A DNA stretch of 64,000 nucleotides from Lachnospiraceae bacterium (GTDB lineage: Bacteria; Bacillota_A; Clostridia; Lachnospirales; Lachnospiraceae). The translations under genes and the position numbers were made by a program. Of the stretch, positions 18,602-27,641 are shown piece by piece. The stretch spans positions 1 through 64,000 of the forward strand of contig JAFQCI010000003.1 in NCBI GenBank assembly GCA_017416505.1, in the 5' to 3' direction. The notes under the pieces are model-generated. The model searched no databases. It worked only from the letters and a program-made list of their open reading frames with translations, and was not told where the DNA came from. Each line of letters begins with the position of its first letter. The first letter of the stretch is position 1.

Positions 18602-18937
18602 ATGTATCAGGAAAGAGTGACATTATGCGGAGCCAGTGCATATGAAAAAAAATACTATTTAAATGAGGACTTTGAAGGCTTGCCGGAAACAATACAAGAC
18701 GAATTAAAGATAGCTTGTGTTTTATATACAGAAGACGTTGGCGGAATTTTGACCTTGGAATTTGATGAGGATGGAACTTTGGAATTTGTTACCAATGCAG
18801 CAGAGGAAGATTTGCTTTATGATGACATTGGAAGCATATTAAAAATTAAGCAGATGCGAGAGGAAAAGAAGGAACTCTGGGAGTCTTTAGAATTATATTA
18901 TAAGGTATTTTTCCTAGGGGAAGAGTTAGAAGATTAG
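18602..18937 (+). CDS. Hypothetical protein (resembles DUF6145)
   Basis: A roughly 111-aa acidic, soluble protein. From memory it is like DUF6145, a short Clostridia family; unverified. It has a beta-rich core (GGILTLEFDEDGTLEF) and a helical C-terminus (KIKQMREEKKELWESLELYY). A GTG at 18593 would add three residues; neither start has an ideal ribosome site. It precedes coaX by 36 nt and probably shares its transcript. Function unknown. Confidence 0.7.
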   Translation: MYQERVTLCGASAYEKKYYLNEDFEGLPETIQDELKIACVLYTEDVGGILTLEFDEDGTLEFVTNAAEEDLLYDDIGSILKIKQMREEKKELWESLELYYKVFFLGEELED

Positions 18938-18973
18938 AAAAAGATAGAGGCTTAGAAGAAAGGTAAGAAATAT

Positions 18974-19738
18974 ATGTTATTAGCAATTGATGTAGGAAAT
19001 ACAAATATTACCATTGGTGTTTACGATGGAGAAAAACTGCAGGGGATTTTTCGTTTGATGAGTAAATCACCAAAAACTTCGGACGAATATGGTGTGATGA
19101 TTAAGGGAATGTTGGAGTCGAACGGGTTAGACCCAAAGAAGATTGAAGCTGCCATTATTGCTTCGGTTGTGCCGAATTTAATGCACTCTTTGGTAAATGG
19201 TATTTATAAGTATTTTAATGTAAAGGTAATCAATGTAGGACCTGGAATTAAGACCGGAATAAAGATTGGGGCTGAAAATCCTAAGGAAGTAGGAGCAGAC
19301 CGAATCGTAGATGCAGTGGCAGCCTATGAGATTTATGGCGGGCCGGTACTGGTGATTGATTTTGGAACTGCTACCACTTATGATTTTGTTACAGAAGATG
19401 GAACTTTAAGTGCAGCAATTACTTCCCCTGGAATCCGGATTTGTGCCAATGCCCTTTGGAATGAAGCGGCGAAGTTACCGGAAATTGAAATCAAAAAGCC
19501 AAAATCCATATTGGCAAAAGAAACGATTTCCAGTATGCAGGCAGGTTTGGTGTATGGCTACATTGGACAGACAGAATATATCATTGAAAAGGTAAAGGAA
19601 GAAACGAAAATACCAGACTTAAAGGTAGTAGCTACCGGAGGTCTTGGAAAAATAATTTTCGATGAAACCAAGAAAATCGACGTGTATAACAAAGATTTAA
19701 CCTTAGAAGGATTAAGATTGATATATAATAAACAGTAA
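18974..19738 (+). CDS. coaX: Type III pantothenate kinase
   Basis: A 254-aa ASKHA-fold kinase that phosphorylates pantothenate in the first step of coenzyme A synthesis. The N-terminal phosphate loop is [10 protein letters not shown], the conserved [12 protein letters not shown] holds the catalytic Asp, and [11 protein letters not shown] is the second phosphate motif. Full length. Next comes dusB after 27 nt, a common pairing in Clostridia. Confidence 0.95.
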   Translation: MLLAIDVGNTNITIGVYDGEKLQGIFRLMSKSPKTSDEYGVMIKGMLESNGLDPKKIEAAIIASVVPNLMHSLVNGIYKYFNVKVINVGPGIKTGIKIGAENPKEVGADRIVDAVAAYEIYGGPVLVIDFGTATTYDFVTEDGTLSAAITSPGIRICANALWNEAAKLPEIEIKKPKSILAKETISSMQAGLVYGYIGQTEYIIEKVKEETKIPDLKVVATGGLGKIIFDETKKIDVYNKDLTLEGLRLIYNKQ

Positions 19739-19765
19739 ATCAACAAATAGAGAGGATTTGTAAGT

Positions 19766-20719
19766 ATGAAGATTGGAGCAATTTCCATAGAGAATCCTTT
19801 GATTCTTGCACCTATGGCGGGCATTACGGATTTACCGTTCCGTCTGTTATGCAAGGAGGAAGGCTGTGACATTTTATATACAGAGATGGTAAGTGCCAAA
19901 GCCATTTACTATGAAAATAAAAATACCATACCTTTATTAAGTTTAGATTCCAAAGAACATCCAATCGGAGTACAGTTGTTTGGCTCAGAACCTCAGTTAA
20001 TGGGGGAGATGGCAAAGAAAATTGAGCCTCTTGGATTTGATTTTGTGGATGTGAATATGGGTTGTCCTGTTCCGAAAATCGTAAATAATAAAGAAGGTTC
20101 TGCCCTTATGTTAAATCCAAAGCTGGTGGGTGAGATTGTTTCTTCTATGGTAAAGGCAACATCAAAGCCGGTTACCATAAAGATTCGAAAAGGATTTGAT
20201 GATGAACATATCAATGCAGTGGAAATTTCAAAGATTGCAGAACAAAATGGGGCGGCAGCAGTAGCCGTACATGGACGTACCAGACAACAATATTATAGTG
20301 GTGAAGCGGACTGGAAGATTATAAAAGAAGTAAAAAAGGCAGTTTCCATTCCTGTGATTGGCAATGGTGATATTATGGAGGCAGAGGACATTATCCGTAT
20401 GAAAGAAGAAACGGACTGTGATGGATTTATGATAGGCAGAGGTGCCAAGGGAAATCCATGGGTTTTCAGCCGGGCGAAAAAATATTTAGAAACAGGAGTT
20501 TTGCCGCCGAAACCGGAATTGGAAGAAGTAGTGGCTATGATGAAGCGACATACTGCACTTATGGTAGAAATCAAAGGGGAATATACTGCGGTGCGGGAAA
20601 TGCGAAAACATTTTGCATGGTATACAGCAGGATTTAAGAATTCAGCCAAATTAAGAAATTTGGTGAATCAGGTTGAAACTTATGAAGGATTGTTAGAATT
20701 AATTGACCTTTGCGAATGA
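19766..20719 (+). CDS. dusB: tRNA-dihydrouridine synthase (DusB type)
   Basis: A 317-aa FMN-dependent TIM-barrel enzyme that reduces uridines in tRNA. It shows the LAPMAGITDLPFR opening, the catalytic Cys in VNMGCPVPKI, VHGRTRQQ, and the FMN-binding GNGDI and IGRGAKGNPW. Good ribosome site AGAGAGGAT. Full length. Confidence 0.95.
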   Translation: MKIGAISIENPLILAPMAGITDLPFRLLCKEEGCDILYTEMVSAKAIYYENKNTIPLLSLDSKEHPIGVQLFGSEPQLMGEMAKKIEPLGFDFVDVNMGCPVPKIVNNKEGSALMLNPKLVGEIVSSMVKATSKPVTIKIRKGFDDEHINAVEISKIAEQNGAAAVAVHGRTRQQYYSGEADWKIIKEVKKAVSIPVIGNGDIMEAEDIIRMKEETDCDGFMIGRGAKGNPWVFSRAKKYLETGVLPPKPELEEVVAMMKRHTALMVEIKGEYTAVREMRKHFAWYTAGFKNSAKLRNLVNQVETYEGLLELIDLCE

Positions 20720-20750
20720 TGATGGTTTGGAAGAAGGGCAGGTAGATAAT

Positions 20751-20990
20751 ATGACTTTGGATGAATTAGAACCGGGAATGGAAGGAATTATTAAGTCCAT
20801 AGGTGGTGAAGGCGCATTAAGGCGAAGATTACTGGATATGGGCCTGACTCCGAAAACCAGAGTAGAAGTTCGTAAAATTGCTCCCATGGGCGACCCTATG
20901 GAATTATTTTTGCGAAGCTACGTGTTAACTTTGCGTAAGGATGATGCTGCCAAGATAGAAATGGATGAGATACGAAAGGTGGAGAAGTAA
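20751..20990 (+). CDS. feoA: Ferrous iron transport protein FeoA
   Basis: A 79-aa SH3-like protein that assists FeoB. It has the typical GGEGALRRRLLDMGLTPKT segment and a C-terminal strand (YVLTLRKDDAAKI). The frame is open back to a TTG at 20703, but MTLDELEPGMEG at 20751 is the usual family start, although its ribosome site (GGGCAGGT) is weak. It ends 1 nt before feoB. Confidence 0.9.
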   Translation: MTLDELEPGMEGIIKSIGGEGALRRRLLDMGLTPKTRVEVRKIAPMGDPMELFLRSYVLTLRKDDAAKIEMDEIRKVEK

Positions 20991-20991
20991 A

Positions 20992-23001
20992 ATGCCTTAT
21001 TTGTTTGCTTTGATTGGAAATCAAAATTGTGGAAAAACTACTTTATTTAATCGATTGACAGGAAGCAACCAGCATGTAGGAAACTTTCCAGGAGTTACGG
21101 TAGATAAGAAAGAGGGAACCTTAAAAAAGAACAAAGAAGCGGTGGTGGTTGACCTTCCGGGGATTTATTCTTTGTCTCCTTATACGGAGGAGGAAGTGGT
21201 AACCAGGGATTTCATCATTAAAGAGAATCCGGACTTAATCATTAACATTGTGGATGCCACCAATATTGAACGTAATTTGTATTTGACCTTGCAGCTTATG
21301 GAATTAAATAAGCCCATGGTAGTTGCTTTAAACATGATGGATGAGGTGGTTGCCAGTGGGAATTCCATTGACATTAATCAGTTAAAAGAGGATTTAAAGA
21401 TTCCAGTGGTGCCGATTTCTGCTAGTAAAAATGACGGTATTGGTGAGTTGATGGAGGTAATTTTAAAGACTGCGAAAAAGCAGAAGCCTTTGGAACGCTT
21501 GGATTTTTGTAAGGGAGCGGTACATAAAGCAATTCACTCTATTTCCCATATAATTGAGGAAAAGGCGCAGGAAAAGGGCTACCCTTTGCGTTTTGCAGCA
21601 ACAAAGCTGGTGGAAGGGGACAAGCCTATGATAGATGCCTTGGAACTTTCGGAAGATGAATTACATATTATTGAACATATTGTGGAAAATATGGAGAAAC
21701 AACTGGATACCGACAAAGAGGCTGCTTTGGCAGATATGCGGTATCAATACATTGAGGAAGTTTGCAAGAAATCAGTAGTACGCCATCAGGAAACCAAGGA
21801 ACAGATTCGAAGTGAGAAGATAGACAGAATCTTAACACATAAATACTTGGGCATTCCAATTTTCTTAGGAATTATGCTTTTGATTTTCTGGCTGACATTT
21901 TCTGTACTAGGTGGACCTTTGCAGGAAATGTTGGAAGAGGGAATTCAGAAAGTGATTGACCAGATAGCGGTATGGATGGAATCAGCCGGAGTAAATCCTT
22001 CTTTGAAGGGACTGGTGGTAGATGGAATCTTAGGTGGAGTAGGAAGTGTTGTATCCTTCTTCCCATTGATTGTGATTTTGTTCTTTTTCCTGTCTTTGTT
22101 AGAAGACAGCGGATATATGGCAAGAGTGGCTTTTGTGATGGACAAATTGCTTCATAAAATAGGTCTTTCCGGAAGAAGTTTTGTGCCTATGCTGATTGGT
22201 TTTGGTTGTAGTGTACCGGCCATTATGGCGACCAGAACCCTTTCCAGCGAGCGTGACCGGAAAATTACCATTGCCATTACACCTTTTATGTCTTGTAGTG
22301 CAAAACTGCCGATTTATGGAATGATAACTGCGGCATTTTTCCCGAAACATACGGCATTGGTGATGATTTCGATTTATTGTATTGGTATTTTAGTGGCGGT
22401 AATTAGTGCTTTGTTATTGAAATGTACGGTTTTAAAGGGTGATCCGGTACCTTTTGTCATGGAACTTCCTGCATACCGGATTCCTACAGGAAAGAATGTT
22501 TTACTGCAAATGTGGGACAAGGGAAAGGATTTCTTAAAAAAGGCATTTACGATTATTCTTCTTGCTTCTGTTGCTATTTGGTTTTTACAAAGTTTTGATT
22601 TGGGAATGAATCTGGTGGCGGATAGCAGTGAGAGTATTCTGGCAAAATTGGGTTCTTTGATTGCACCAATTTTTAAGCCTTTAGGATTTGGTGACTGGAG
22701 AACGGCTACTGCCATTATTACCGGTATTACTGCAAAAGAATCTGTGGTAAGTACCCTGAAGGTAATTCTTGGTGCGACTTCGGGAAATTTATCAGAGGCA
22801 TTGGCTGCCATATTAACACCTTTAAGTGCTTTTTCCTTTTTGGTGTTTACGGTTCTTTATATGCCTTGTGTGGCAGCTTTTGCGGCAACAAAGAGGGAAC
22901 TTGGAAGCCTAAGGGCAGCTCTGGTAACTGCATTTTGCCAGACCGCTATGGCATATGTGGTGGCATTGCTCATTTATCAGGTAGGAAGTTTCTTTATATA
23001 A
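20992..23001 (+). CDS. feoB: Ferrous iron transporter FeoB
   Basis: A 669-aa membrane GTPase for Fe(II) uptake. The cytosolic G domain has G1 GNQNCGKTTLFN, G3 DLPGIYS and G4 NMMD. Then come a helical GDI-like part and paired Gate/Nucleoside-recognition membrane domains with SGRSFVPMLIGFGCSVPA and the Cys-containing MSCSAKLPIYG. I start at 20992 (GGTGGAG site), not at the upstream in-frame ATG at 20965 inside feoA. Slightly shorter than E. coli FeoB, as usual in Clostridia; no FeoC follows. Confidence 0.95.
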   Translation: MPYLFALIGNQNCGKTTLFNRLTGSNQHVGNFPGVTVDKKEGTLKKNKEAVVVDLPGIYSLSPYTEEEVVTRDFIIKENPDLIINIVDATNIERNLYLTLQLMELNKPMVVALNMMDEVVASGNSIDINQLKEDLKIPVVPISASKNDGIGELMEVILKTAKKQKPLERLDFCKGAVHKAIHSISHIIEEKAQEKGYPLRFAATKLVEGDKPMIDALELSEDELHIIEHIVENMEKQLDTDKEAALADMRYQYIEEVCKKSVVRHQETKEQIRSEKIDRILTHKYLGIPIFLGIMLLIFWLTFSVLGGPLQEMLEEGIQKVIDQIAVWMESAGVNPSLKGLVVDGILGGVGSVVSFFPLIVILFFFLSLLEDSGYMARVAFVMDKLLHKIGLSGRSFVPMLIGFGCSVPAIMATRTLSSERDRKITIAITPFMSCSAKLPIYGMITAAFFPKHTALVMISIYCIGILVAVISALLLKCTVLKGDPVPFVMELPAYRIPTGKNVLLQMWDKGKDFLKKAFTIILLASVAIWFLQSFDLGMNLVADSSESILAKLGSLIAPIFKPLGFGDWRTATAIITGITAKESVVSTLKVILGATSGNLSEALAAILTPLSAFSFLVFTVLYMPCVAAFAATKRELGSLRAALVTAFCQTAMAYVVALLIYQVGSFFI

Positions 23002-23006
23002 TGCTT

Positions 23007-23214
23007 AGGCAATTGCGAAACTAAAATATTTTATGAAATAGTGATACAAAATAAACAAAACACCGCAGGCTCGCTTTCGCTGCGTTCGGCTCGTAGCGGT
23101 ACTAAATTCGAGGCAAGCCTCTCATTAAGTACCGACGGCCGCCCAAGCACCTGCTTATGTATTTGTTTATTTTGTATCACTCAATATAAATTTTGAATAG
23201 TTTCGCAATTACCT
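23007..23214. mobile_element. MITE family B, full-length copy
   Basis: 208 bp with ends AGGCAATTGCGAAACTA and TAGTTTCGCAATTACCT and a GC-rich centre (GTACC..., GCAGGC...) shared with the copy at 48773-48978 in the opposite orientation. The exact 10-mer AATGCTTAGG lies at both sides (23000-23009 and 23221-23230). Non-coding. Confidence 0.85.
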
Positions 23215-23244
23215 GTTACAAATGCTTAGGAAGGGAGAGTTTGA

Positions 23245-23544
23245 ATGAAAAAAAGCAATGATATTCATACTGAGGAACTGAGTCAATTGTTTCAGGGAAT
23301 CTTGCAGTTGAAAACGGAAGAAGAATGTTATCAGTTTTTTGAGGATGTTTGTACCATTAATGAACTTCGTTCCATTGCCCAAAGATTTGATGTGGCTGTG
23401 AAATTAAGTAAAAAACAGACCTATACGGAAATTGAAGAAAGTACAAAGGCATCCAGCGCAACCATCAGCAGGGTAAATCGTGCCTTAAATTATGGGAAAG
23501 ACGGATACCGGATGGTAATTGAGCGAATGAAGGACGAAAAATAG
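23245..23544 (+). CDS. TrpR-like YerC/YecD family regulator
   Basis: A 99-aa helix-turn-helix protein of the TrpR superfamily. The segment ELRSIAQRFDVAVKLSKKQ followed by SSATISRVNRALNYG is the family DNA-recognition region. B. subtilis YerC is of this group; the effector is not established. Strong AAGGGAGAG site. It stands alone between a MITE and family C. Confidence 0.9.
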   Translation: MKKSNDIHTEELSQLFQGILQLKTEEECYQFFEDVCTINELRSIAQRFDVAVKLSKKQTYTEIEESTKASSATISRVNRALNYGKDGYRMVIERMKDEK

Positions 23545-23575
23545 AAGAAATGAACAAAAGAAAATAATAATGTTG

Positions 23576-23810
23576 GGGTTAAAAGGTATTTTGCCCCTAT
23601 GATACCTGCGAATTGCTACGCACTTTGTGCTAGCGAGTAATTGTGGAATTATTACAAGTATCCTATAATACCTACGAATTGCTACGCACTTTGTGCTCCC
23701 GCAATTCTAAAACATTCGAAATCCGCCCTATTTGGGCTGCTTTCTCGTGTTTTGCGGGTCCCAAAGTCATACTTTTTCATGCAAGCATAAAAAGCATGAC
23801 CTTTTGACCC
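23576..23810. repeat. Repeat family C: 235-bp element with inverted ends
   Basis: Ends GGGTTAAAAGGT (23576-23587) and ACCTTTTGACCC (23799-23810) match as inverted repeats at 11 of 12 positions. Inside are two 36-nt near-identical direct repeats (23596-23631 and 23662-23697, two differences) and a long hairpin from 23757 to 23810. No ORF of note. Seen once in this window. Confidence 0.6.
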
Positions 23811-23838
23811 TGGTATTAAAAAATTATGGAAAAAATGA

Positions 23839-23867
23839 TTGACAGAAAAGCCTTGATGTAATATACT
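23839..23867 (+). promoter_or_regulatory. Promoter of the rplM-rpsI operon
   Basis: TTGACA (23839-23844), 17-nt spacer, TATACT (23862-23867). About 95 nt of untranslated leader follow; they may hold a ribosomal-protein leader structure, but I could not confirm a known motif. Confidence 0.85.
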
Positions 23868-23970
23868 ATTCTAGTATGTGACGAGAAAACTACTCAAACC
23901 AAAGCCCCGGTAAAGAGTATTTTCAATACATTTTGATAAAGATTAACGTATTTTTTAAGGAGGAACATCC

Positions 23971-24405
23971 ATGAAGAGTTATATGGCTAGCCCAGCAACA
24001 ATTGAAAGAGAATGGTATGTAGTTGACGCTACAGGACATACATTAGGACGTTTAGCATCTGAAATCGCTAAGATTTTAAGAGGTAAGAACAAACCAACTT
24101 ACACTCCACACATTGATACTGGAGATTATGTAATCATTGTAAATGCAGATAAGATTCAGGTAACTGGTAAGAAATTAGACCAAAAGATTTACTACAATCA
24201 CTCTGATTATGTAGGTGGTATGAGAGAAACTACTTTGAGTGAAAAATTAGCTAAGAAGCCAGAAGATGTTATCTATTTAGCAGTTAAGGGAATGCTTCCA
24301 AAGGGACCTTTAGGAAGAAGCATGATTAAGAAGCTTCACGTATACGCAGGTCCAGAGCACAATAACGCAGCTCAAAAACCAAAAGAATTAGAAATTAAGT
24401 ATTAA
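23971..24405 (+). CDS. rplM: 50S ribosomal protein L13
   Basis: A 144-aa ribosomal protein of full length with the family marks [34 protein letters not shown] and [11 protein letters not shown]. It binds 23S rRNA early in 50S assembly. Strong AAGGAGG site. Cotranscribed with rpsI, the universal pairing. Confidence 0.98.
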   Translation: MKSYMASPATIEREWYVVDATGHTLGRLASEIAKILRGKNKPTYTPHIDTGDYVIIVNADKIQVTGKKLDQKIYYNHSDYVGGMRETTLSEKLAKKPEDVIYLAVKGMLPKGPLGRSMIKKLHVYAGPEHNNAAQKPKELEIKY

Positions 24406-24428
24406 TATTAATTAAGGAGGACATTACA

Positions 24429-24821
24429 GTGGCTAAGACAAAATATTACGGAACTGGTAGAAGAAAAAGCAGTATTGCAAGAGTATATTTAGTACCTGGT
24501 ACAGGTAAGGTTACTATTAATAAAAGAGATATGGATGAATACTTCGGTTTAGAAACTCTTAAGTTAATCGTTCGTCAACCATTAGAAGCTACATCTACTA
24601 CAGATAAGTACGATGTATTAGTAAATGTTCGTGGCGGTGGATTCACTGGACAAGCTGGTGCAATCAGACACGGTATTTCAAGAGCTTTATTACAAGTAGA
24701 TGCTGAATACAGACCTACTTTAAAGAAAGCAGGATTCTTAACAAGAGATCCAAGAATGAAGGAAAGAAAGAAGTACGGCTTAAAAGCAGCTCGTCGTGCT
24801 CCACAGTTCTCAAAGAGATAA
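24429..24821 (+). CDS. rpsI: 30S ribosomal protein S9
   Basis: A 130-aa full-length S9 from a GTG start with AAGGAGG upstream. The C-terminus APQFSKR, which reaches the P-site tRNA, is intact. Its last codons form the left attachment site of the mobile element that follows, so integration restores the coding end, as is typical for elements using conserved gene 3' ends. Confidence 0.98.
   Translation: MAKTKYYGTGRRKSSIARVYLVPGTGKVTINKRDMDEYFGLETLKLIVRQPLEATSTTDKYDVLVNVRGGGFTGQAGAIRHGISRALLQVDAEYRPTLKKAGFLTRDPRMKERKKYGLKAARRAPQFSKR
24810..24821 (+). other. Left attachment site
   Basis: TCAAAGAGATAA, the last three codons and stop of rpsI. The identical 12-mer is at 41669-41680; neighbouring bases differ on both sides. 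Confidence 0.8.
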
Positions 24822-24881
24822 TATGTGCTACTTTTGGAAATCTGGGAAATGGCTTATTTGCTGGATTTCAAGAGTTGTGGG

Positions 24882-24943
24882 TGTTACTAAAAAGTGCTTG
24901 ATTTGAGACGATAAGTAACAAACAAGTATCAAGCAAGTAACAC
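24882..24943. repeat. Putative integrase arm-binding repeats at the left end
   Basis: TGTTACT (24882-24888), AAGTAACA (24913-24920) and CAAGTAACAC (24934-24943) share one core. An identical CAAGTAACAC lies near the right end at 41607-41616. Placement inside both ends suits arm-type sites for the integrase. Confidence 0.5.
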
Positions 24944-24968
24944 AGAATAGACATTTATATGTAAATTA

Positions 24969-25172
24969 TTAGGGATGTTTTCCATCAGATGTATCTGGTT
25001 GGGAGACATCCCTTTTGCGTGTTTCTACAAGCGATGCATTTGCTGATGAATATTGGATGATAGTGCTTGCACTAGCAGACAATAATTCAACGGCAAATAT
25101 AGCACGACAGCGCGACATGAGCAAGATTACGAAGTAATCTGCGAATGAATCGCTTAATACTAAATCATTCAT
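24969..25172 (-). CDS. Small hypothetical protein downstream of the integrase
   Basis: A 67-aa reading frame with a good minus-strand ribosome site (AAAGGA, eight bases before ATG). The N-terminal half is hydrophobic (SFADYFVILLMSRCRAIFAV) and the rest polar. It follows the integrase by 48 nt and is probably cotranscribed. I do not recognise the family; part of the region may instead be attachment-site DNA. Confidence 0.4.
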   Translation of the reverse strand: MNDLVLSDSFADYFVILLMSRCRAIFAVELLSASASTIIQYSSANASLVETRKRDVSQPDTSDGKHP

Positions 25173-25220
25173 AATAAAATCCTTTCTTTTAGCGAAAGTA
25201 ACTTATAAGCATCATATAGC

Positions 25221-26276
25221 TTATATTAGGTTTATTGCTTTTACTAATTCTCCTATATCCATATGGGTATAGACTTTTTCGGTTAGAGTCATGGCACCAG
25301 CGTGACCAACTATCTTTTTAATTGTGGTTTGATCCACATGTGCATCTGCAAGCATTGATATACAGGTGTGTCGGCAACAATGCGGTGTTCGTTCGATATC
25401 AAGATTCTTCATAAGTGGCTTAAAATAGCTGTCATAATAATTGCGATATAAGAAATGTTTACCATCATCTGTATGAAGCAGATATTCTGAATCAACACCA
25501 TCATTAAACCAGCCTTTGTAAAAATCTAATACTTTATCTGCAATAGGCACCTTACGGATTCCATTTTCGGTTTTACTGTCAATCACATCAAAGTATTGCT
25601 CCTCAAGATGAACATTTTCTTTCTTCAAGTCTAGCAATTCTGAAATTCTTACACCATTGTAGATCAGCATTAGTACAATCTGATAATACTTGTCATCTTT
25701 CATAGTCCATAGCTTATCAATTTCATCCTTTGTCAGCCTGTCTCTATCAGCTTTATTAGGATTGCGATTCTTATATTTAAGGATATCAACAAATTCAGAA
25801 TAGTCTTTTAGTGTAAGTTCATGCTTTAAGGCATATTCGTAAATTTGATGAAAGAGTACAAGCAGTTTTCTAAGCGTTGGATAATTCTTTCCGCAGGTAT
25901 CAACTACTCTTTGTAAATCATCAAGTTTAACATCCTTAAAAGGTTTATTGGCAATGCCAGAACATAAAGCAAAAGAAGCTTTATAGCCATTAACATTAGA
26001 ACCAGAAATGGTAGGATATTTCTCTTCAGACCATCGGTTGTAAATATCCTCAAAAGTTAATTTCATTACAGATAAGTCAATCGGGTTATCATTGTACTTG
26101 GCTAATATCTGTAAGGCACCTGCCTTTGTTTCGGAATAGCCTAGTATCTGATACTCTTGCATTGCTTTTCCTGTCTTCTCATTAAGCTTCCAACCAGCAG
26201 TGACTCTTGCTGCATATGGTTTTCTTCTTTTGCCGGAGAGCTTTACGACGCCTCCGTAGCCGTTAGGTAATCTCAC
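25221..26276 (-). CDS. int: Site-specific tyrosine recombinase (integrase)
   Basis: A 351-aa integrase that inserts and excises the element. The N-terminus (SGKRRKPYAARVTAGW) resembles the arm-binding domain of Tn916-type integrases, followed by a core-binding domain. The catalytic set is visible: Arg in IYNGVRISELL, H-x-x-R in PHCCRHTCISM, His in VGHAGAM and the nucleophile Tyr in EKVYTHMDI. It overlaps the upstream regulator by 4 nt. It lies next to the left attachment site and is transcribed toward it. Confidence 0.95.
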   Translation of the reverse strand: MRLPNGYGGVVKLSGKRRKPYAARVTAGWKLNEKTGKAMQEYQILGYSETKAGALQILAKYNDNPIDLSVMKLTFEDIYNRWSEEKYPTISGSNVNGYKASFALCSGIANKPFKDVKLDDLQRVVDTCGKNYPTLRKLLVLFHQIYEYALKHELTLKDYSEFVDILKYKNRNPNKADRDRLTKDEIDKLWTMKDDKYYQIVLMLIYNGVRISELLDLKKENVHLEEQYFDVIDSKTENGIRKVPIADKVLDFYKGWFNDGVDSEYLLHTDDGKHFLYRNYYDSYFKPLMKNLDIERTPHCCRHTCISMLADAHVDQTTIKKIVGHAGAMTLTEKVYTHMDIGELVKAINLI

Positions 26277-26839
26277 ATAGCATCATCCTTTCTTTTTATT
26301 TGTTCTTTAGTTTCTACTAGGGCTCTAACAATACCTAGCATATATGCATCTTCAATGTCAGGAACACCTAAATATGAGTGACCGACATAGATACCTGGTT
26401 GAGGAAGAGGTTCATCATGTTCAAAGAGTAATTGCTCACTATTATCGATATAGAGATAATCAGTAACTCTTTCAATAAGAAATTCCTTTGAAATGAGATA
26501 GCTTAAAGTATCAAGATATTGTCTTGAACGATTATCATCATCATATTCCTTTGCATAATGCTGTAATCTGTCGATGGCTTCATCTTGAAGTCGTGTTAAT
26601 TCTTTTACTTCGTGATACTCAGGGTTAGGAGTTTTACTCTTTCCTAATAAGTAATCGTAGGAACAGTTTAATGCTTTAGCAAAAAGCTCTAATGTGTCTA
26701 TGGAGTAAAATACTTTCCCGTTCATATATTTTTTTAAACTTGATAATCCAATACCGACTAATTCGCAAAATTCTTCTTGTGTATATCCTTTTTCTTTGAT
26801 TCTATCTTTTAAAATAGTTCCAATAGTGACCATATTCAT
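26273..26839 (-). CDS. XRE-family regulator of the IME
   Basis: About 188 aa. The N-terminal helix-turn-helix (ILKDRIKEKGYTQEEFCELVG...SLKKYMNGK) is followed by a helical domain of unknown role. I start at MNMVTIG (26839), preceded by GGAGGTG; the listed in-frame ATG further upstream has no site. It is cotranscribed with int, so it probably controls integration and excision. The divergent xis-like gene starts on the other side of its promoter. Confidence 0.85.
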   Translation of the reverse strand: MNMVTIGTILKDRIKEKGYTQEEFCELVGIGLSSLKKYMNGKVFYSIDTLELFAKALNCSYDYLLGKSKTPNPEYHEVKELTRLQDEAIDRLQHYAKEYDDDNRSRQYLDTLSYLISKEFLIERVTDYLYIDNSEQLLFEHDEPLPQPGIYVGHSYLGVPDIEDAYMLGIVRALVETKEQIKRKDDAM

Positions 26840-26896
26840 AAATAACACCTCCAAACAGATAAAATATAGGTCTTAAAAGAAACTTGTTGTGAACAT

Positions 26897-26925
26897 ATAA
26901 TAACGCTATAGAAAGTCCAAGTCAA
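26897..26925 (-). promoter_or_regulatory. Promoter of the regulator-integrase operon
   Basis: Minus strand TTGACT (26925-26920), 17-nt spacer, TATTAT (26902-26897). Confidence 0.65.
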
Positions 26926-26985
26926 TACATAACTTCAATCAAAACAAAAAGGATGCATGAAGTGATTGAGGGGAAAGGAGGCTGC

Positions 26986-27228
26986 ATGGATAAAGAAAAG
27001 GTTTTTATAGAAACACCAGCATTTACAGGGCGTAATGTTCCTATTGCAGAAATAGCTAGAGCAATAGGCAAGGATGCCCAGTATATAAGACTTGGATTGC
27101 AGAAGGGAATTTTGAAATTCGGATATGCAATGAAGATGGAAAATTCTTCGGAATATAACTATTACTGCCCAGACAAAAAGGTTTGGGAAGAGACAGGTTA
27201 TTTCAAAACAGTAAAAGAAATATCGTAA
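26986..27228 (+). CDS. Excisionase-like small DNA-binding protein
   Basis: An 80-aa protein with a segment NVPIAEIARAIGKDAQYIRLGLQKG that reads as a winged-helix or MerR-like recognition unit, and a C-terminal CPDKKVWEETGYF. Position and size fit an excisionase or element-encoded directionality factor. An AAAGGAGG site supports the start at 26986, not the ATG at 26953. Divergent from the int operon. Confidence 0.65.
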   Translation: MDKEKVFIETPAFTGRNVPIAEIARAIGKDAQYIRLGLQKGILKFGYAMKMENSSEYNYYCPDKKVWEETGYFKTVKEIS

Positions 27229-27280
27229 CTAGTTAATCTGAAATGTATAACATGCATCCATAAGGAAGGAGGAAATGCTT

Positions 27281-27589
27281 ATGGCTAATAGAAGAACTAC
27301 GGAAGAACAGCTTGAAGCTCTTAGTAAAAGACAGGAGCAGATGAAGGCTCAGGAGAAAGCGTTAAAGAAAAGATTATCTGAGGAGAATCGTAAAGCTAGA
27401 ACGCGCAGACTGATTAAGATAGGTGCAGAAGTTGAAAGTGTATATGGTAAGGCGATTGAAGAAGATAAGCTTCCAAGACTTAGAAAATTTCTTCAGGAGC
27501 AGGAGTATAGAGGAAGTTTCTTAACAAAAGCACTCGAAAGGGCTGATGATGACGATGCAGCTTTTATAAAAGAAAAAGAAGAAGTTTAG
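27281..27589 (+). CDS. MobC-like mobilization accessory protein
   Basis: A 102-aa, highly charged helical protein (LSKRQEQMKAQEKALKKRLSEENRKAR) with a C-terminal segment LRKFLQEQEYRGSFLTKALE. In size, charge and position just before oriT and the relaxase it matches MobC-type or DUF3847-like accessory proteins, which help open oriT. Start at 27281 from AAGGAGG; an ATG six bases earlier sits too close to the site. Confidence 0.65.
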   Translation: MANRRTTEEQLEALSKRQEQMKAQEKALKKRLSEENRKARTRRLIKIGAEVESVYGKAIEEDKLPRLRKFLQEQEYRGSFLTKALERADDDDAAFIKEKEEV

Positions 27590-27606
27590 TTGCACCCCTT
27601 AGGTAC

Positions 27607-27641
27607 TAAGGGCGCACTTATATGTGGGCGGAGCCCACATA
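27607..27641 (-). other. oriT: Origin of transfer (oriT), RSF1010/MOBQ type
   Basis: Read on the minus strand: perfect inverted repeat TATGTGGGC-TCC-GCCCACATA (27641-27621) directly followed by TAAGTGCGCCCTTA (27620-27607). This is the known RSF1010-type layout, with TAAGTGCG/CCCT as the nick sequence, so nicking would fall between 27613 and 27612. The GC-rich stretch from 27642 to 27735 has further short inverted repeats. It lies directly between the mobC-like and relaxase genes. Confidence 0.8.

Noticed and set aside
23596..23697. CRISPR-like repeat pair
   Set aside because: Only two 36-nt copies with one spacer, inside an element with inverted ends, and no cas genes in the window.
23868..23970. 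Known L13 leader RNA
   Set aside because: The leader has the right length and place, but I could not match the conserved stems by eye.
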